Positions 1 to 9,112 are shown, counted from the first letter of the stretch. The stretch is 64,000 nt of DNA from JAXGXJ01 sp963816155 (GCA_963816155.1 CAWFJE010000010.1:632366-696365); one strand, 5' to 3'. The notes: generated from the letters alone by a model not told the origin. Numbers and translations: made by a program.

Positions 1-1
1 C

Positions 2-670
2 AAGGCCCCGGCCTTCAAGGCGGTCACCACTCAGGGTGAGATCAACTTCCCCAAGGACTACAAGGGAGACTGGGTCATCCTCTTCAGCCACCCGGCGGAC
101 TTCACGCCGGTCTGCACGTCGGAGTTCATGACCTTTGCCACCCTCGAGGAGAAGTTCAACAAGGCCGGATGCAAGCTGGTGGGGCTCTCGGTCGACGGAC
201 TCTATAGCCACATAGCTTGGCTGCGCACCATCAAGGACAAGGTCGAATACCGGGGCATGAAGAACGTGGAGGTGAAGTTCCCGCTCATCGAGGACATCAC
301 CATGAACGTCGCCCACGCCTACGGGATGATCCAGCCCGGAGAGGCCACCACCAAGGCGGTGCGAGCCGTCTTCTTCATCGATCCCAAGGGCGTCATCCGC
401 GCCATCATCTACTACCCGCTCAGCATGGGCCGGAACTTCGACGAACTGTACCGAGCGCTCATCGCGCTCAAGACGGCCGACGAGTTCTCCATAGCCACCC
501 CCGCCGACTGGCAGCCGGGTGACGACGTGATCGTTCCGACAGCTGGTTCCTGTGGCGTGGCCAAAGACCGCATGGACGGCAGCGCAGGCGAGATGGAGTG
601 CTGCGAGTGGTTCTTCTGCACCAAGAAGCTGCCCAAGGAGGAGGTTCTGGCCAAGGTCGTCGAGGAATAG
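2..670 (+). CDS. Peroxiredoxin (Prx6/1-Cys-like with C-terminal cysteines), 5' end outside window
   Basis: Thiol peroxidase that reduces hydrogen peroxide and organic peroxides in the cytoplasm. The reading frame is open from base 2, so the true start lies upstream. The peroxidatic motif FTPVCTSEF is encoded near bases 104-128, ahead of the first internal ATG at 128; starting there would delete the active site. The C-terminal part carries three more cysteines in ECCEWFFC, as in the long Prx6-type enzymes of archaea and anaerobes where C-terminal cysteines form the resolving disulfide. The catalytic residue is Cys (TGC), not selenocysteine. A strong inverted repeat follows the stop, so the gene probably ends its transcription unit. 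Family assignment is confident; reductant unknown. Confidence 0.93.
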   Translation, partial: KAPAFKAVTTQGEINFPKDYKGDWVILFSHPADFTPVCTSEFMTFATLEEKFNKAGCKLVGLSVDGLYSHIAWLRTIKDKVEYRGMKNVEVKFPLIEDITMNVAHAYGMIQPGEATTKAVRAVFFIDPKGVIRAIIYYPLSMGRNFDELYRALIALKTADEFSIATPADWQPGDDVIVPTAGSCGVAKDRMDGSAGEMECCEWFFCTKKLPKEEVLAKVVEE

Positions 671-745
671 GTTCGGGACGCGGCCACCGGGGAGTCGCGC
701 CTGAGCGACACGACCCGGCCGGTCCCGGCGACACTGCGGAATCCC

Positions 746-781
746 CCGAAGGCCCGCCCCACCAAGGGCGCGGGCCTTCGG
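746..781 (+). terminator. 12-bp perfect inverted repeat, probable terminator of the peroxiredoxin gene
   Basis: CCGAAGGCCCGC at 746-757 pairs perfectly with GCGGGCCTTCGG at 770-781 around a 12-nt loop, 76 bases after the peroxiredoxin stop codon. There is no T-tract, so it would be a GC-rich, U-less terminator or an mRNA-stabilising 3' hairpin. Confidence 0.55.
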
Positions 782-944
782 CCATCCGAGCGCGACCGGC
801 GGCGCGGCAAGCCTCGATGGTAGACTGACTCGCAGGACCGCCAGCGGGGCCCGCCCCACCGGCAAGCGCGAAGCGCTCGCCGCAGTCGACGGCCGAAACG
901 CCATGGTTCAACTCCTCGCCCATGCGCAGATTGGAGACCAGAGA

Positions 945-1743
945 ATGACTTCACAGGCCACATTCAACACCTACGGCGCCGACCTCGAGCGGATGATGGG
1001 TCTGAGGACCTATCCCATGGCCATCAAGTTGCTCTCCAGCGAAGCGGAGATCCCGGAGGGGGCCGTCCGACCCAAGAAGGACCTGAACCAGCACTACGCC
1101 ATATGTCAGGTCTTCTCGCTGGTGCGCCGCCGAGGCATGACGGTGGCGATGTTCCTGGAGGACCATTGGTGTTACGCGCCCATCATCGGCTACGGGCTGG
1201 TGGAGACGCCCGCAAGCTATCTCGACGGGTTCACGCACTCCTTCTTCATCGCCGACAAGGAGGCCGCCGCCAGAGCACGCCCAGGAGACGACGCGCCTTG
1301 CGGTGGGTGAATATCCTGGGATGGTGCTCGCGCCCCTGAACACGGCCGACTTCGAGCCGGACCTCACCATGATCTACTGCAGGCCCGGACAGTTGCGGCA
1401 TCTGCTCCTCGCCCTGCGCCATCTGCACGGGACCCAGGTGACCTCGACCTTCGACCCCATCGGCTCCTGTATCCATTCCATCGTCCCGTCGTTCCTCTAC
1501 GGGGAATGCCAGATCAGCGTGCCCGACCCGGGTGACTACGAGCGGGCAGGCGCCGAGGAGGACGAGATCGTCCTGACCGTTCCGACCGGGAGACTCAAAG
1601 AACTCATGGACGGCCTCTACCATTTCGAAGAGATCGGCATGGGATACCGGTACTTCAATATTCCTATGCACGGGGACTTCAAGCAGCCCCCCTTCTACGA
1701 GGAGTACTTCAAGCAGTGGGGACTGGACGGGCCCAAGGAGTAG
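945..1743 (+). pseudogene. DUF169 family protein, interrupted by one frameshift
   Basis: Two adjacent frames together give a full DUF169 (COG2043) protein of about 265 residues. The first frame starts at ATG 945 after GGAGACCAGAG and reads through YPMAIKLL and HYAICQVF to FFIADKEAAA. The second continues from about 1273 with QETTRLAVGEYPGM and ends at 1743. Removing one base in the gccgccgccagagc stretch near 1272 restores a single frame. The family is common in anaerobes and archaea; its function is unknown, although conserved Cys residues suggest a metal or redox role. Both halves look well conserved, so a sequencing insertion is as likely as a real mutation. Confidence 0.8.
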
Positions 1744-1898
1744 GAGTTCGGGCACTGGGACGGCCCCACCCTCGTCGCTCCCCGGGGAAGACGCGGGCGG
1801 CGGTCGCTTGGACCGCCGCCGCTTCCCGAAGGAACATCTCACTTGTCGGCTCGTCCGCCGGCCCGCCACCTGACACCGGCGACGGGTCGGACCGCTAC

Positions 1899-3668
1899 TT
1901 AGCCTTTCTCGTATCCGCTGCGGCTGAAGGCCGCCGCGTGACGCTTCCGGCGCGCTTCGCGCCGGCGGACCGTCTGCTCGTCCTCTTCATACACGCCGCT
2001 CGCCGGCCGCCAGCGATCGATGGAGACGGTCTTCGAGTACCACATGTCCGTTGTGAGCCAGAGAGCCTGCGTCTCGCCTCCCACCACGACCGCGTTGATC
2101 AGCTCGGGATCGGTGTAGGGAGCGATCAGTTCATCCTTGGGCGCCTCCAGCCACGATGCGAACGGCTCCATGCCGCTGCGCGCATTCGGCTCCACCAGGG
2201 AGTAGACCACGTCCGAACCCCAGAACTGACCCGCCGTCATCTTGAAGTTCTGCGACAGATAGGCCGACAGCTTGTCGGGACTGTCGAAGCCCTCCTCCTT
2301 GAGATGGTTGGCCACCAGGGGGTCCATCACCAGCGTGATCGCCGGGCGCAGGCAGGGGAAGGCCTGCATCATGATGAGCATCTCTTCCTGGGCGGGACGA
2401 CAACAACCGGCTGCGCCCATGCTGTTGATCACGCTCCAGCCCTGGAAGATGCTGACCGTGCTCTCTTCCTTCTTGAAGCCCTTGCGCACGTGGAACGGCT
2501 CCCAAGCGCTGCGTTCTTCATTCTCGGCGATGGTCATGTTGTTGTGGTTGATGTTGTTGCCGGTGGAGCCCATGAAGGTCTCGCCCAGGCGGGCGTCGGC
2601 CAGGTTGATGGTCATGAGCGTCCAGGCCCGACCGATCACCGTGTTGGCCTGGTTGAAGGGACTGAGAGCACCGAGCCCGTAGTTCATGCCTATCTGGTCG
2701 CGGATGGGCCCGTTCACCACGGCCATGCGCGCGAAGGAGGTCGTGGAGCTGGGCATGGAGGACTCTTCGCTCGCAGCCAGGGCCAGGATCACGGGCAGGT
2801 GTTCGGGACCGGCTCCCGCCATGACCGCGTTCACGGCCACCTTCTCCACCGTGTACTCCAGCTTCTCCTGGTGGATGGTGACTGTCATGCGCCCGACTAT
2901 CTCCTGCGGGTCCGCCGCCGTGCCGGTGAGCATGTGAGCCACACGCTCTTCCGTGGGCAGGACGATAGGCGCGCCATCGGTCCAGCCGTTCTCCAAGAAG
3001 AGCTGATGCAGGCTGTCCTCTTTGTCCGGCTGCAGCAGGCGCGGCCGAGGCGCGCCCCGCTTGGCTTCGGGGCTCGCTTCCTCGGGGCTGAGGGGACGCG
3101 TCAGCGCGTCCACGATCTGGGGCATGAGAGGAGCGCCCGTCACCGGATCGTTGCCCTCCACATACGTGCGCAGGACCTCGCGCGGCCTACCCACGAGCGG
3201 ATAGGGGGCGAAGCTGAAGCGCAGCTTCATTCCATGGTTCTGGGCATCCATGGCCAGGTATTCCGCGAAACGCGCGCTCGAGATGGGAGCCGTGGGAAGG
3301 CCGTACTTGGTCTCGAGTTCACGACAGTGGGCGGCGACACTCGCCGCACAGCCGTCTCAGCCACCGACGCCGAAGATAACGGCGTGCGCATCCCTTCTCG
3401 CGTCCTCCCACATCTCGGGCTCATCGATGAACATGATGCCGGTCTTGTGCCGAAGGACCGTCTTGACGCTGGGCATGTTGCGGTCGAACCAGGCCACCGC
3501 CTCTTCGAGGAACTCCCAGCCGCCACCGAAACCGATGTCGATGAGGTGGATGGTCTTGCCCTCCAGGGTGTCCAGGCGAGGAGCGAGCGGCAACGGCTCG
3601 ACGGCGCTCGTGGGTTGACCCCTGGGGTCAAGGACTGTGATAGAAGAACCGGCGGGCTTTTTGGGCAT
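1899..3668 (-). CDS. UGSC-family selenoprotein with fused C-terminal domain (copy 1), TGA read as selenocysteine at residue 104
   Basis: Read as one gene of 589 residues with an in-frame TGA at 3357-3359 decoded as Sec104. Residues 1-103 form an alpha/beta domain (APRLDTLEGK, then IFGVGG); Sec104-Asp-Gly-Cys107 gives a UxxC redox motif; the frame runs on through CAASVAA and ETKYGLPTAP into the long C-terminal region with no further stop until 1899. The ATG at 3249-3251 that a gene finder would choose for the second half has no convincing Shine-Dalgarno and would lose residues conserved in copy 2. The start at 3668 follows AGGGGGG. The UGSC family is named for its U-x-x-C motif; its reaction is not established. 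Residues about 140-589 share many motifs with copy 2 (GWTDG, LPTEERV, VMAG, PEHLPVILA, VNGPIR, IGRAWTL). Sec insertion would need selABC and selD elsewhere in the genome. Confidence 0.88.
3327..3349 (-). promoter_or_regulatory. Candidate bacterial SECIS hairpin of selenoprotein copy 1
   Basis: Counting from the base after UGA, nucleotides 11-15 (CGGCG) pair with 21-25 (CGCCG) around an AGUGU loop, or with an extra A-U pair and a GUG loop. Nucleotides 8-10 (GUG) can pair with 28-30 (CAC) across a two-base bulge. The apical loop lies about 16-17 nt after the UGA, the distance expected for SelB-dependent decoding. The GU in the loop fits the usual loop preference, but the loop is not the canonical GGUC. 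Confidence 0.6.
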
Positions 3669-3688
3669 GGTCGTCCCCCCTCTTTTTG

Positions 3689-3704
3689 GTAGTAGCGCTA
3701 CTAC
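3689..3704. promoter_or_regulatory. Perfect 16-bp palindrome, probable operator of selenoprotein copy 1
   Basis: GTAGTAGCGCTACTAC is its own reverse complement. It sits between the predicted transcription start (about 3706, minus strand) and the Shine-Dalgarno of the selenoprotein gene at 3668. A protein bound here would block transcription just after initiation. No regulator gene is adjacent, so the factor is unknown. I did not see a second copy upstream of the paralogue at 25176. Confidence 0.7.
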
Positions 3705-3712
3705 TGGCGCGT

Positions 3713-3741
3713 ACTGTACACCCGGGTCTTCGGCCTGTCAA
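3713..3741 (-). promoter_or_regulatory. Sigma-70-type promoter of selenoprotein copy 1
   Basis: On the minus strand, a consensus -35 box TTGACA (3741-3736), a spacer of exactly 17 bases and a -10 box TACAGT (3718-3713). This lies in the gap between the MBL-fold lipoprotein (ending at 3790) and the selenoprotein start at 3668, so the selenoprotein is expressed from its own promoter. Confidence 0.75.
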
Positions 3742-3789
3742 ACCTACTGATATGCGGCCGGAACGGGCGTGGACATGCCTGCGCAGGGA

Positions 3790-4791
3790 TCAGAACGTGA
3801 GGACGGCCCCCACGCCCATCTCAATGAATCCGCCGGCGAACGCCTCCCGCAAACGTGCGGTCGCGGAGTCGCCGGTGCAGTGGGCAGGACCACACCGTTC
3901 GACCCCGAGTGCCTCGAGCCCCTCGCCGACGTGGTCCACCTGCACCGCGGATTGGGAGCGAAGATGGAAGCCGCCCAAGACCGCAAAGACGGGGTGGCCG
4001 GCCAGATCAACGGCGGACGCCACCATCTCCGCTATGCCCGGATGGGCACAACCTGTGACGAGGACCATCCCCTCCGCAGTCTCGATCAGCACAGCTGACT
4101 CGGCGGGATCACCAGTGGGAGCGGTGACGGTCAGGCCCGGACAGGGTGATACTACTGAGTCCGACGGCACAAGAGTGGCCCCGGCCTCGCGCGCCGGGGC
4201 CACCGACTGTTGTGCAAACGACGCCGGGTAGTAGACGGTCACATCCGGGTTTCCGGCCACGATCCCCCCCAAGCCTCCGGTGTGATCCCCGTGATCGTGG
4301 GAGAGAACGACCACGTCTATCTCCTCCAGTCCGATCAGCATGGCCCCCATGTTGGCGAGTAGCACCTCGGCGTCCGCCCCGGTATCGAAGAGCACCGTCT
4401 TCTCAAGACCCTGGATGAGACAGGAGAAGCCCCAGTCGGCGCGGGTGCCGGGACGGGTCACGATGTTGTCGTACAGCACGGTGATGGTGACAGGCTCTGC
4501 AACCTCCCTTGGCGCAATCGGTGCGACCACCAGGGTGCTTGTGGCAGCCACCGAGGCGCTCGTGGCAGACGTGGCGACGACGGAGTCGGGCGTCGGCTCA
4601 ACGGCGAGGGCAGCTTGCGAACCGGCCGCGGAAGCCGAGGTGATGGCTGTCGCCGAGGGTGCGGACGAGGTCGCCGCGGAAGAAGCCGTGCTCGACAATC
4701 CAGGAGTGCCGTCGGAAGCGCAGGCCCCGGTCGCCACGCCCGCGACCGTCACCAGGATGATGAGGGTCACCGCAATCCGGGTGCGCGTCAA
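3790..4791 (-). CDS. Secreted or lipid-anchored metallo-beta-lactamase-fold hydrolase
   Basis: A 333-residue protein. The N-terminus is a signal peptide (MTRTRIAVTLIILVTVAG) ending in ATGAC, a loose lipobox, followed by a Ser/Ala/Thr-rich linker to about residue 90. The rest is an MBL-fold domain with the di-metal motif SHDHGDHTGG, a later GCAHPG and LGGFHL, and the C-terminal CGPAHCTG. This pattern matches COG1237, a group near 7,8-dihydropterin-6-methyl-4-(beta-D-ribofuranosyl)aminobenzene-5'-phosphate synthases, whose substrates are mostly unknown. Its ATG overlaps the stop of the upstream EamA gene (ATGA), indicating coupling. Export to the outer face of the membrane is inferred from the leader. 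Confidence 0.85.
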   Translation of the reverse strand: MTRTRIAVTLIILVTVAGVATGACASDGTPGLSSTASSAATSSAPSATAITSASAAGSQAALAVEPTPDSVVATSATSASVAATSTLVVAPIAPREVAEPVTITVLYDNIVTRPGTRADWGFSCLIQGLEKTVLFDTGADAEVLLANMGAMLIGLEEIDVVVLSHDHGDHTGGLGGIVAGNPDVTVYYPASFAQQSVAPAREAGATLVPSDSVVSPCPGLTVTAPTGDPAESAVLIETAEGMVLVTGCAHPGIAEMVASAVDLAGHPVFAVLGGFHLRSQSAVQVDHVGEGLEALGVERCGPAHCTGDSATARLREAFAGGFIEMGVGAVLTF

Positions 4792-5825
4792 TCTGCCCCC
4801 GCCCGATCTGGCGCCGAAGCCGGCAACCCTCCGCCGCCGGCGGCGGCCGACCGTGCCGCCGCGCGAACAGCCCGGCGCTCGCTCACGAACTGGTGGATGG
4901 CCAGCCCGGCCAGACCCGCCAAGATGAGGATCATGCCCGCAAGCTCGAACCCATCCGGGCGCTCACCCAGTAGAAGCGCGGATGCCACCACGCCCACTAC
5001 CGGCGCGATCAAACGGCCGAGCCCCGCGGTCGCTGTGGGGAGAGTGCGTAGTGCGTAGAACCACAGCATCACAGCCAACGCGGAGGCCAGAAGCACGTTG
5101 TAGAGAAGCGCCACCACGAAGACGCCGCTCCACTCTGGGCCGGAGTCAGCTGTGAGGAAGGCAATTATGACGAGCGGCACCGCGCCCGCCAACATCTGCC
5201 AAGCGTTGAGCGAGAGGAGATCCACCCGCTCCCCTCGGAACAGGACCTTGGCCAGAACCGCGCCGATGGCCGAGGAGAGACCCGCTCCTATGGCGAGGAG
5301 ATTGCCGACCGGAGTGCCTCCGACGCTCCAAGGCGATATCACGAACACCAGACCCATCAAGGCCACTCCGGCGTAGAACCATTGGTACCCCCGCACCCGC
5401 TCGCCCAGGAAAACCTTGGACATGATGAGCAGCCACACGGGCATGGTGTAGACGAGCACCGAAGTCTTGCTCGCCGCCCCGCTCTCCAGCGCCCAGAACA
5501 TCAGCCCCGTGAGACCTGCCACACCGAACAGTCCCACCAGTATGGTCATGCGCCAGTTGGGAGGCCTAAGCGGCCTGCGCAGAATGAGCAGGACGAGGAA
5601 GAGCGTGACGGCCGCGAGGGAGATGCGCATGGCCGCGAACACTGCCGGATGGACATAGTCCAGGGCCGTCTTCATGACCACCCAGTTGAAGCCGAGGATC
5701 AACCCTATGGCAACGAGAGCCACCCAGGCCAGGCGGGCAGACCGCGCTCGCGAGAGCTCGGGAGACCCGTCGGTGCCACCCGGGTCTTGCTGCGTCGTCT
5801 GTTCGCTCAAGCTGATCTCCGTCAA
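4788..5825 (-). CDS. EamA/DMT-family transporter
   Basis: A 345-residue inner-membrane protein with about ten hydrophobic segments in two repeated halves, the usual ten-TM drug/metabolite transporter layout. It opens with a polar N-terminal tail (residues 1-28), and the first helix contains GFNWVVMKTAL, as in RhaT/EamA exporters. The half-end motifs FLGERV and LLGERPDGFE are typical. The C-terminus is an Ala/Gly-rich tail. Its stop overlaps the start of the MBL-fold lipoprotein by four bases. Substrate cannot be read from sequence; export of a metabolite is the usual role. Confidence 0.9.
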   Translation of the reverse strand: MTEISLSEQTTQQDPGGTDGSPELSRARSARLAWVALVAIGLILGFNWVVMKTALDYVHPAVFAAMRISLAAVTLFLVLLILRRPLRPPNWRMTILVGLFGVAGLTGLMFWALESGAASKTSVLVYTMPVWLLIMSKVFLGERVRGYQWFYAGVALMGLVFVISPWSVGGTPVGNLLAIGAGLSSAIGAVLAKVLFRGERVDLLSLNAWQMLAGAVPLVIIAFLTADSGPEWSGVFVVALLYNVLLASALAVMLWFYALRTLPTATAGLGRLIAPVVGVVASALLLGERPDGFELAGMILILAGLAGLAIHQFVSERRAVRAAARSAAAGGGGLPASAPDRAGAD

Positions 5826-5931
5826 GTCTTCATGTGTGTCGTCGCTCGTTCGCTCCTGTGCCGGGCCAAGGATACTCCCAGGCGGAGGACAGGAGGCAGC
5901 GGGCAGAGAAGGGCGAGGCGCTTGGCGGAGC

Positions 5932-7017
5932 CTACCGCCCTCGCTGCAGAGCCTGCCGCAGGGCGAGGATCTGGTCGGAGATGAACCTCTTGGAGATACC
6001 CGCCTCGGGCACGATCATGTCGAAGCCGTGACAACCTCCCGGGTACACGTGCAACTCGGTCGGGACCCCGGCGCCGATGAGGCGCCGCGCGTAATCGATG
6101 TCTTCGCCGACGAACAAGTCCTGATCGCCTACGGCGACGTAGGCCGGGGGTAGTCCAGCAAGCTCGATCGCTCTGCAGGCGGAGGCGTACGGAGAGATCC
6201 CTTCAACCCCGGGCTCGCAACCAAGGTATGAGCGCCAGCCGACCACGTTGTTCGCACGCGTCCAGAGGAGCGCGTCGGCGGTCGCTTCGCCCACGGGAGC
6301 CGCGTTGCAGTCATCCAGCATGGGATAGACGAGGAGCTGGAAGACCAGGTCTATCTCGGCACGATCACGTGCCAATAACGCCAGCCCGGCCGCCAGCCCC
6401 CCACCGGCGCTCGCGCCGCCGATGGCGATGCGGGCACGGTCGATGCCCAAGTCATCGGCACCACTCACCATCCAACTCAGCGCGGCATAACAGTCCTCCA
6501 GAGCGGCCGGGAAAGGATCCTCGGGAGCCAGGCGATATTCGACCGCCACCGTGACACAGTCCGCCCCCACCGCGAGCCGCGCGCTCACCGGCTCTTCGAA
6601 ATCGATGCTGCCGAGCACGTAGCCCCCACCGTGTATCCAGAGGAGCCCCGGCAACGGACCCTCGCGGCCCTTGGGTCTGTAGAGCCTCACCTTCACGGCG
6701 GGCGCGCCCGCAGGGCCCGGAACAGCCCGGTCCTCCACCTCGACCCGCTCCAAGACCGGCGGCTGCGCTGCGGCTGCGGCCGCAGCCGCAGCCCCGGCCG
6801 CCATCATGGTACCCTCAGCCGCCCGGGCCGCCGGGATGTCGTCCAGAGTGACGAACTCGCCCATGAGTTCTGAGACGGGCGCCCTGAGTTCGGGGTCCAA
6901 GCGTTCGATCAGTTCGTGGCTCACCGCGGCTCCCTCCGGCCGTATCTTCTCCTCAGCTGTCCGTAGCGCTCTGCGAGGCGGTGGCTGCACCTTCAAGGTC
7001 TGCATGCCCGTGCTCAT
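5932..7017 (-). CDS. Alpha/beta hydrolase, hormone-sensitive-lipase-type esterase
   Basis: Carboxylesterase of the HSL (family IV) group. Visible elements are the oxyanion-hole motif HGGGYVLG, the nucleophile elbow GGASAGG, EYRLAPEDPFPAAL, the acid in VGDQDLF and the catalytic His in GGCHGFD. I chose ATG 7017, preceded by GAGGTGG, giving 361 residues; ATG 7050, directly after the upstream SDR stop, would add 11 residues and is possible. An alanine run (about residues 75-83) lies ahead of the catalytic core. The gene follows the SDR on the same strand, so it is probably cotranscribed. Confidence 0.9.
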   Translation of the reverse strand: MSTGMQTLKVQPPPRRALRTAEEKIRPEGAAVSHELIERLDPELRAPVSELMGEFVTLDDIPAARAAEGTMMAAGAAAAAAAAAQPPVLERVEVEDRAVPGPAGAPAVKVRLYRPKGREGPLPGLLWIHGGGYVLGSIDFEEPVSARLAVGADCVTVAVEYRLAPEDPFPAALEDCYAALSWMVSGADDLGIDRARIAIGGASAGGGLAAGLALLARDRAEIDLVFQLLVYPMLDDCNAAPVGEATADALLWTRANNVVGWRSYLGCEPGVEGISPYASACRAIELAGLPPAYVAVGDQDLFVGEDIDYARRLIGAGVPTELHVYPGGCHGFDMIVPEAGISKRFISDQILALRQALQRGR

Positions 7018-7052
7018 ACCACCTCGCGCAGTGAGCACGAGCAGCGCCATTA

Positions 7053-7840
7053 TTACTGGACGGTCAATCCCCCATCGACTGGTACAGACTGACCTGTTAT
7101 GAACGAAGCCGTGTCCGAGCATAACCACAGGACCGTTTCCACGACATCCTCCGGAAAGCCGACGCGGCCGCAGGGCAGGTTATCCACCAACTTGTCCGAG
7201 GCGCTGGGCGTCGAGCCGGTGAGGTATTCCCAGAGCAGGGTGTTCTGGATAGGACCGGGCAGCACCGCGTTCACGCGTATCCCATGCGGACCACCCTCCA
7301 AGGGCCGCGGTCCTGGTGAGGCCCGTCAGCCCGGCCTTGCTGCAGTTGTAGGCCACCATCCCGGGGTCGACATGCGATGGCAGCCGCTGAAGAGGTGTTG
7401 GCGATAGCGCCGCCCCAGCCCTGCTTCATCATCTGCTTCATCTCATACTTGAGGCAGAGAAAAACGCCCTTGAGGTTGGTGTCGAGAGTCTGATCCCAGA
7501 TCTCCTCGGGAAGGTCGACGATGTTGTAGAGGGGTATGCGCACACCGTCCGGGCCCACCCCGGCGTTGTTGAACGCGTAGTCCAGGCGCCCGTACACTTC
7601 CACACAGGTGTCGACCATCGCCCGCACCTGCTCTTCTTTGGAGACGTCACACTGCACGAAGATCGCCTCACCGCCGGCATCCTCGATCAGCTTGACCGTC
7701 TCTTGCCCTCCGGCGACGTTTCGACCTGTCGCGCACACGACCTTGGCGCCCTCGCGGGCGAAGAGCTGAGCGCCCACTCGCCCGATCCCCGTGGCCGCAC
7801 CGGTGACGATGGCAACCTTACCCTCGAACATCCCACTCAT
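7053..7840 (-). pseudogene. Short-chain dehydrogenase/reductase, two single-base frameshifts
   Basis: NAD(P)-dependent oxidoreductase of the classical SDR family. The start ATG 7840 follows GGAGG. The N-terminal frame gives the cofactor motif TGAATGIG, NNAG and the catalytic Ser region NTSSAAA. Restoring one base in the C-run at 7363-7366 gives MVAYNCSKAG with the catalytic YxxxK, and a second correction at 7302-7304 joins to PHGIRVNAVLPG and the C-terminus TGQSVPVDGG. All catalytic residues survive once two extra C bases (minus strand) are ignored. Both breaks fall in homopolymers, which points to sequencing error or very recent inactivation. Confidence 0.82.
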
Positions 7841-7932
7841 CGAATCCTCCATTGTTTGCACGCGCCGCAGACCAGCTTCGGCCCGCCTACGCTATCATCA
7901 GGCGGGTGAGCTTCGCCTCCGCCCCCGCCGCG

Positions 7933-9105
7933 TTATTCGCTGATGATCACCGGCTGCTTGCCCGGCGTGGCCAGCTTCTCTACCGACGCCTCGTCCAATT
8001 CCACGCCCAGTCCCACCCCGTCGGGCGGATACAGATAGCCTCCCTCGTACCGGGGAGCCTTCTTGGCCAGATCGTTCTCGATGGGGCCGCTCACTGTGTC
8101 GAAGATGTTGTACAGGTTCAGAGGACCGATCGCCTCCTGCTCGATCCTGCCCATCCAGGCCGTCGCGCCCAGGAAGGCCGCTTCGGCGGCACTGCCCAGA
8201 CCGGAGTTGATCATGCAGCCGCACATCACGGGCATGTTGGCCGCCTGGGCCACCGAGACCCACCGCCTGGACTTCAGGATGCCACCTGCTTTGGGCACCT
8301 TGAGGAAGAAGCCGTCGGCCGCGTCCTTCTCGATGATCTGCAGCACGTGGCCCAGTTCGGCGGCCGACTCATCGGCGAAGATAGGCACGTCCACCTTGCG
8401 GCGCAGCCTCGCCAGCCCATCGATGTCCCACCAGGGCACCGGCTGCTCGCACAGGTACACGTCGTGCTTGACCGCCCGCTGCAGGACATACAGCGCCTGG
8501 TGGTACATCCACCCGCCGTTGGCGTCGATCATCACCTTGACCTTGCCGCCCACGGCAGCCCTCAGGGCGCCGATCATCTCCAGGTCGTCGTCCGGGGCCT
8601 TGTTGCCCACCTTCAGTTTCAGGCCCTTGAATCCCGCCTCCACCAGCGCCGCTCCCTCCGCAGCCACCTCTTCCGGCGACCCCGAGGACATCACGAAAGC
8701 CAGAGCGATCTTGGGATTGGAAAGACCGCCGAGCAGCTTGTAGACGGGCACGCCCAGCGCCTTGCCCATGAGGTCGTGAAGAGCGTAGTCCACCACCGCC
8801 TTGGAATGGTTGTTGGCGCGGGTGGCTTTGTCCATCTTGGCCACGATGGTCTCAATGTTGAACGGGTCTTCCCCCAAGAGCATGTGGGGGGCGAAGACTT
8901 TGGTCAGGTTGTACATGATCGAATCCTGGGTCTCGCCCATGTACCAGAGGGAGGTGTCGCCCGTCTCCCCTATGCCCGTGACGCCCTCGTCCGTGTGGAT
9001 CTTGAGCACCACCCCATCCGCCTGCGTGGCGGGTCCAGCGGCCATGACCATGGGCTTGGCCAAGGGGATGGACACGGGGATGCACTCTACCTTGATGATC
9101 TTCAT
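7933..9105 (-). CDS. Enolase-superfamily enzyme, mandelate racemase/muconate-lactonizing type
   Basis: A 390-residue protein with the two-domain layout of the family. The barrel shows the catalytic KLKVG (KxK), metal ligands in MIDANGGW (Asp), CEQPVPWW (Glu) and FADES (Asp), and a C-terminal CMINSGLGSAA. These residues support abstraction of a proton alpha to a carboxylate, as in racemases, dehydratases, cycloisomerases and o-succinylbenzoate synthases. The KxK pair suggests racemase or cycloisomerase chemistry, but the substrate is not determined. It lies 7 bases downstream of the uncharacterised gene at 9113-10156, so the two probably form an operon. Confidence 0.92.
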   Translation of the reverse strand: MKIIKVECIPVSIPLAKPMVMAAGPATQADGVVLKIHTDEGVTGIGETGDTSLWYMGETQDSIMYNLTKVFAPHMLLGEDPFNIETIVAKMDKATRANNHSKAVVDYALHDLMGKALGVPVYKLLGGLSNPKIALAFVMSSGSPEEVAAEGAALVEAGFKGLKLKVGNKAPDDDLEMIGALRAAVGGKVKVMIDANGGWMYHQALYVLQRAVKHDVYLCEQPVPWWDIDGLARLRRKVDVPIFADESAAELGHVLQIIEKDAADGFFLKVPKAGGILKSRRWVSVAQAANMPVMCGCMINSGLGSAAEAAFLGATAWMGRIEQEAIGPLNLYNIFDTVSGPIENDLAKKAPRYEGGYLYPPDGVGLGVELDEASVEKLATPGKQPVIISE

Positions 9106-9112
9106 GTGGCTC

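Noticed and set aside
2..670. Selenocysteine in the peroxiredoxin
   Set aside because: The peroxidatic residue is encoded by TGC and no in-frame TGA occurs before the real stop.
1260..1310. Programmed frameshift in the DUF169 gene
   Set aside because: No slippery heptamer, pseudoknot or internal ribosome site is apparent; a plain insertion is simpler.
3249..3251. ATG as an independent start of a 450-residue protein after the TGA
   Set aside because: No Shine-Dalgarno, and it would discard 35 upstream codons that match the paralogue. Sec readthrough explains the data better.
1716..3692. Long plus-strand ORF of 658 codons opposite selenoprotein 1
   Set aside because: Antisense shadow in GC-rich DNA; composition is Arg/His/Gly-rich with no family motifs, while the opposite strand encodes conserved protein.
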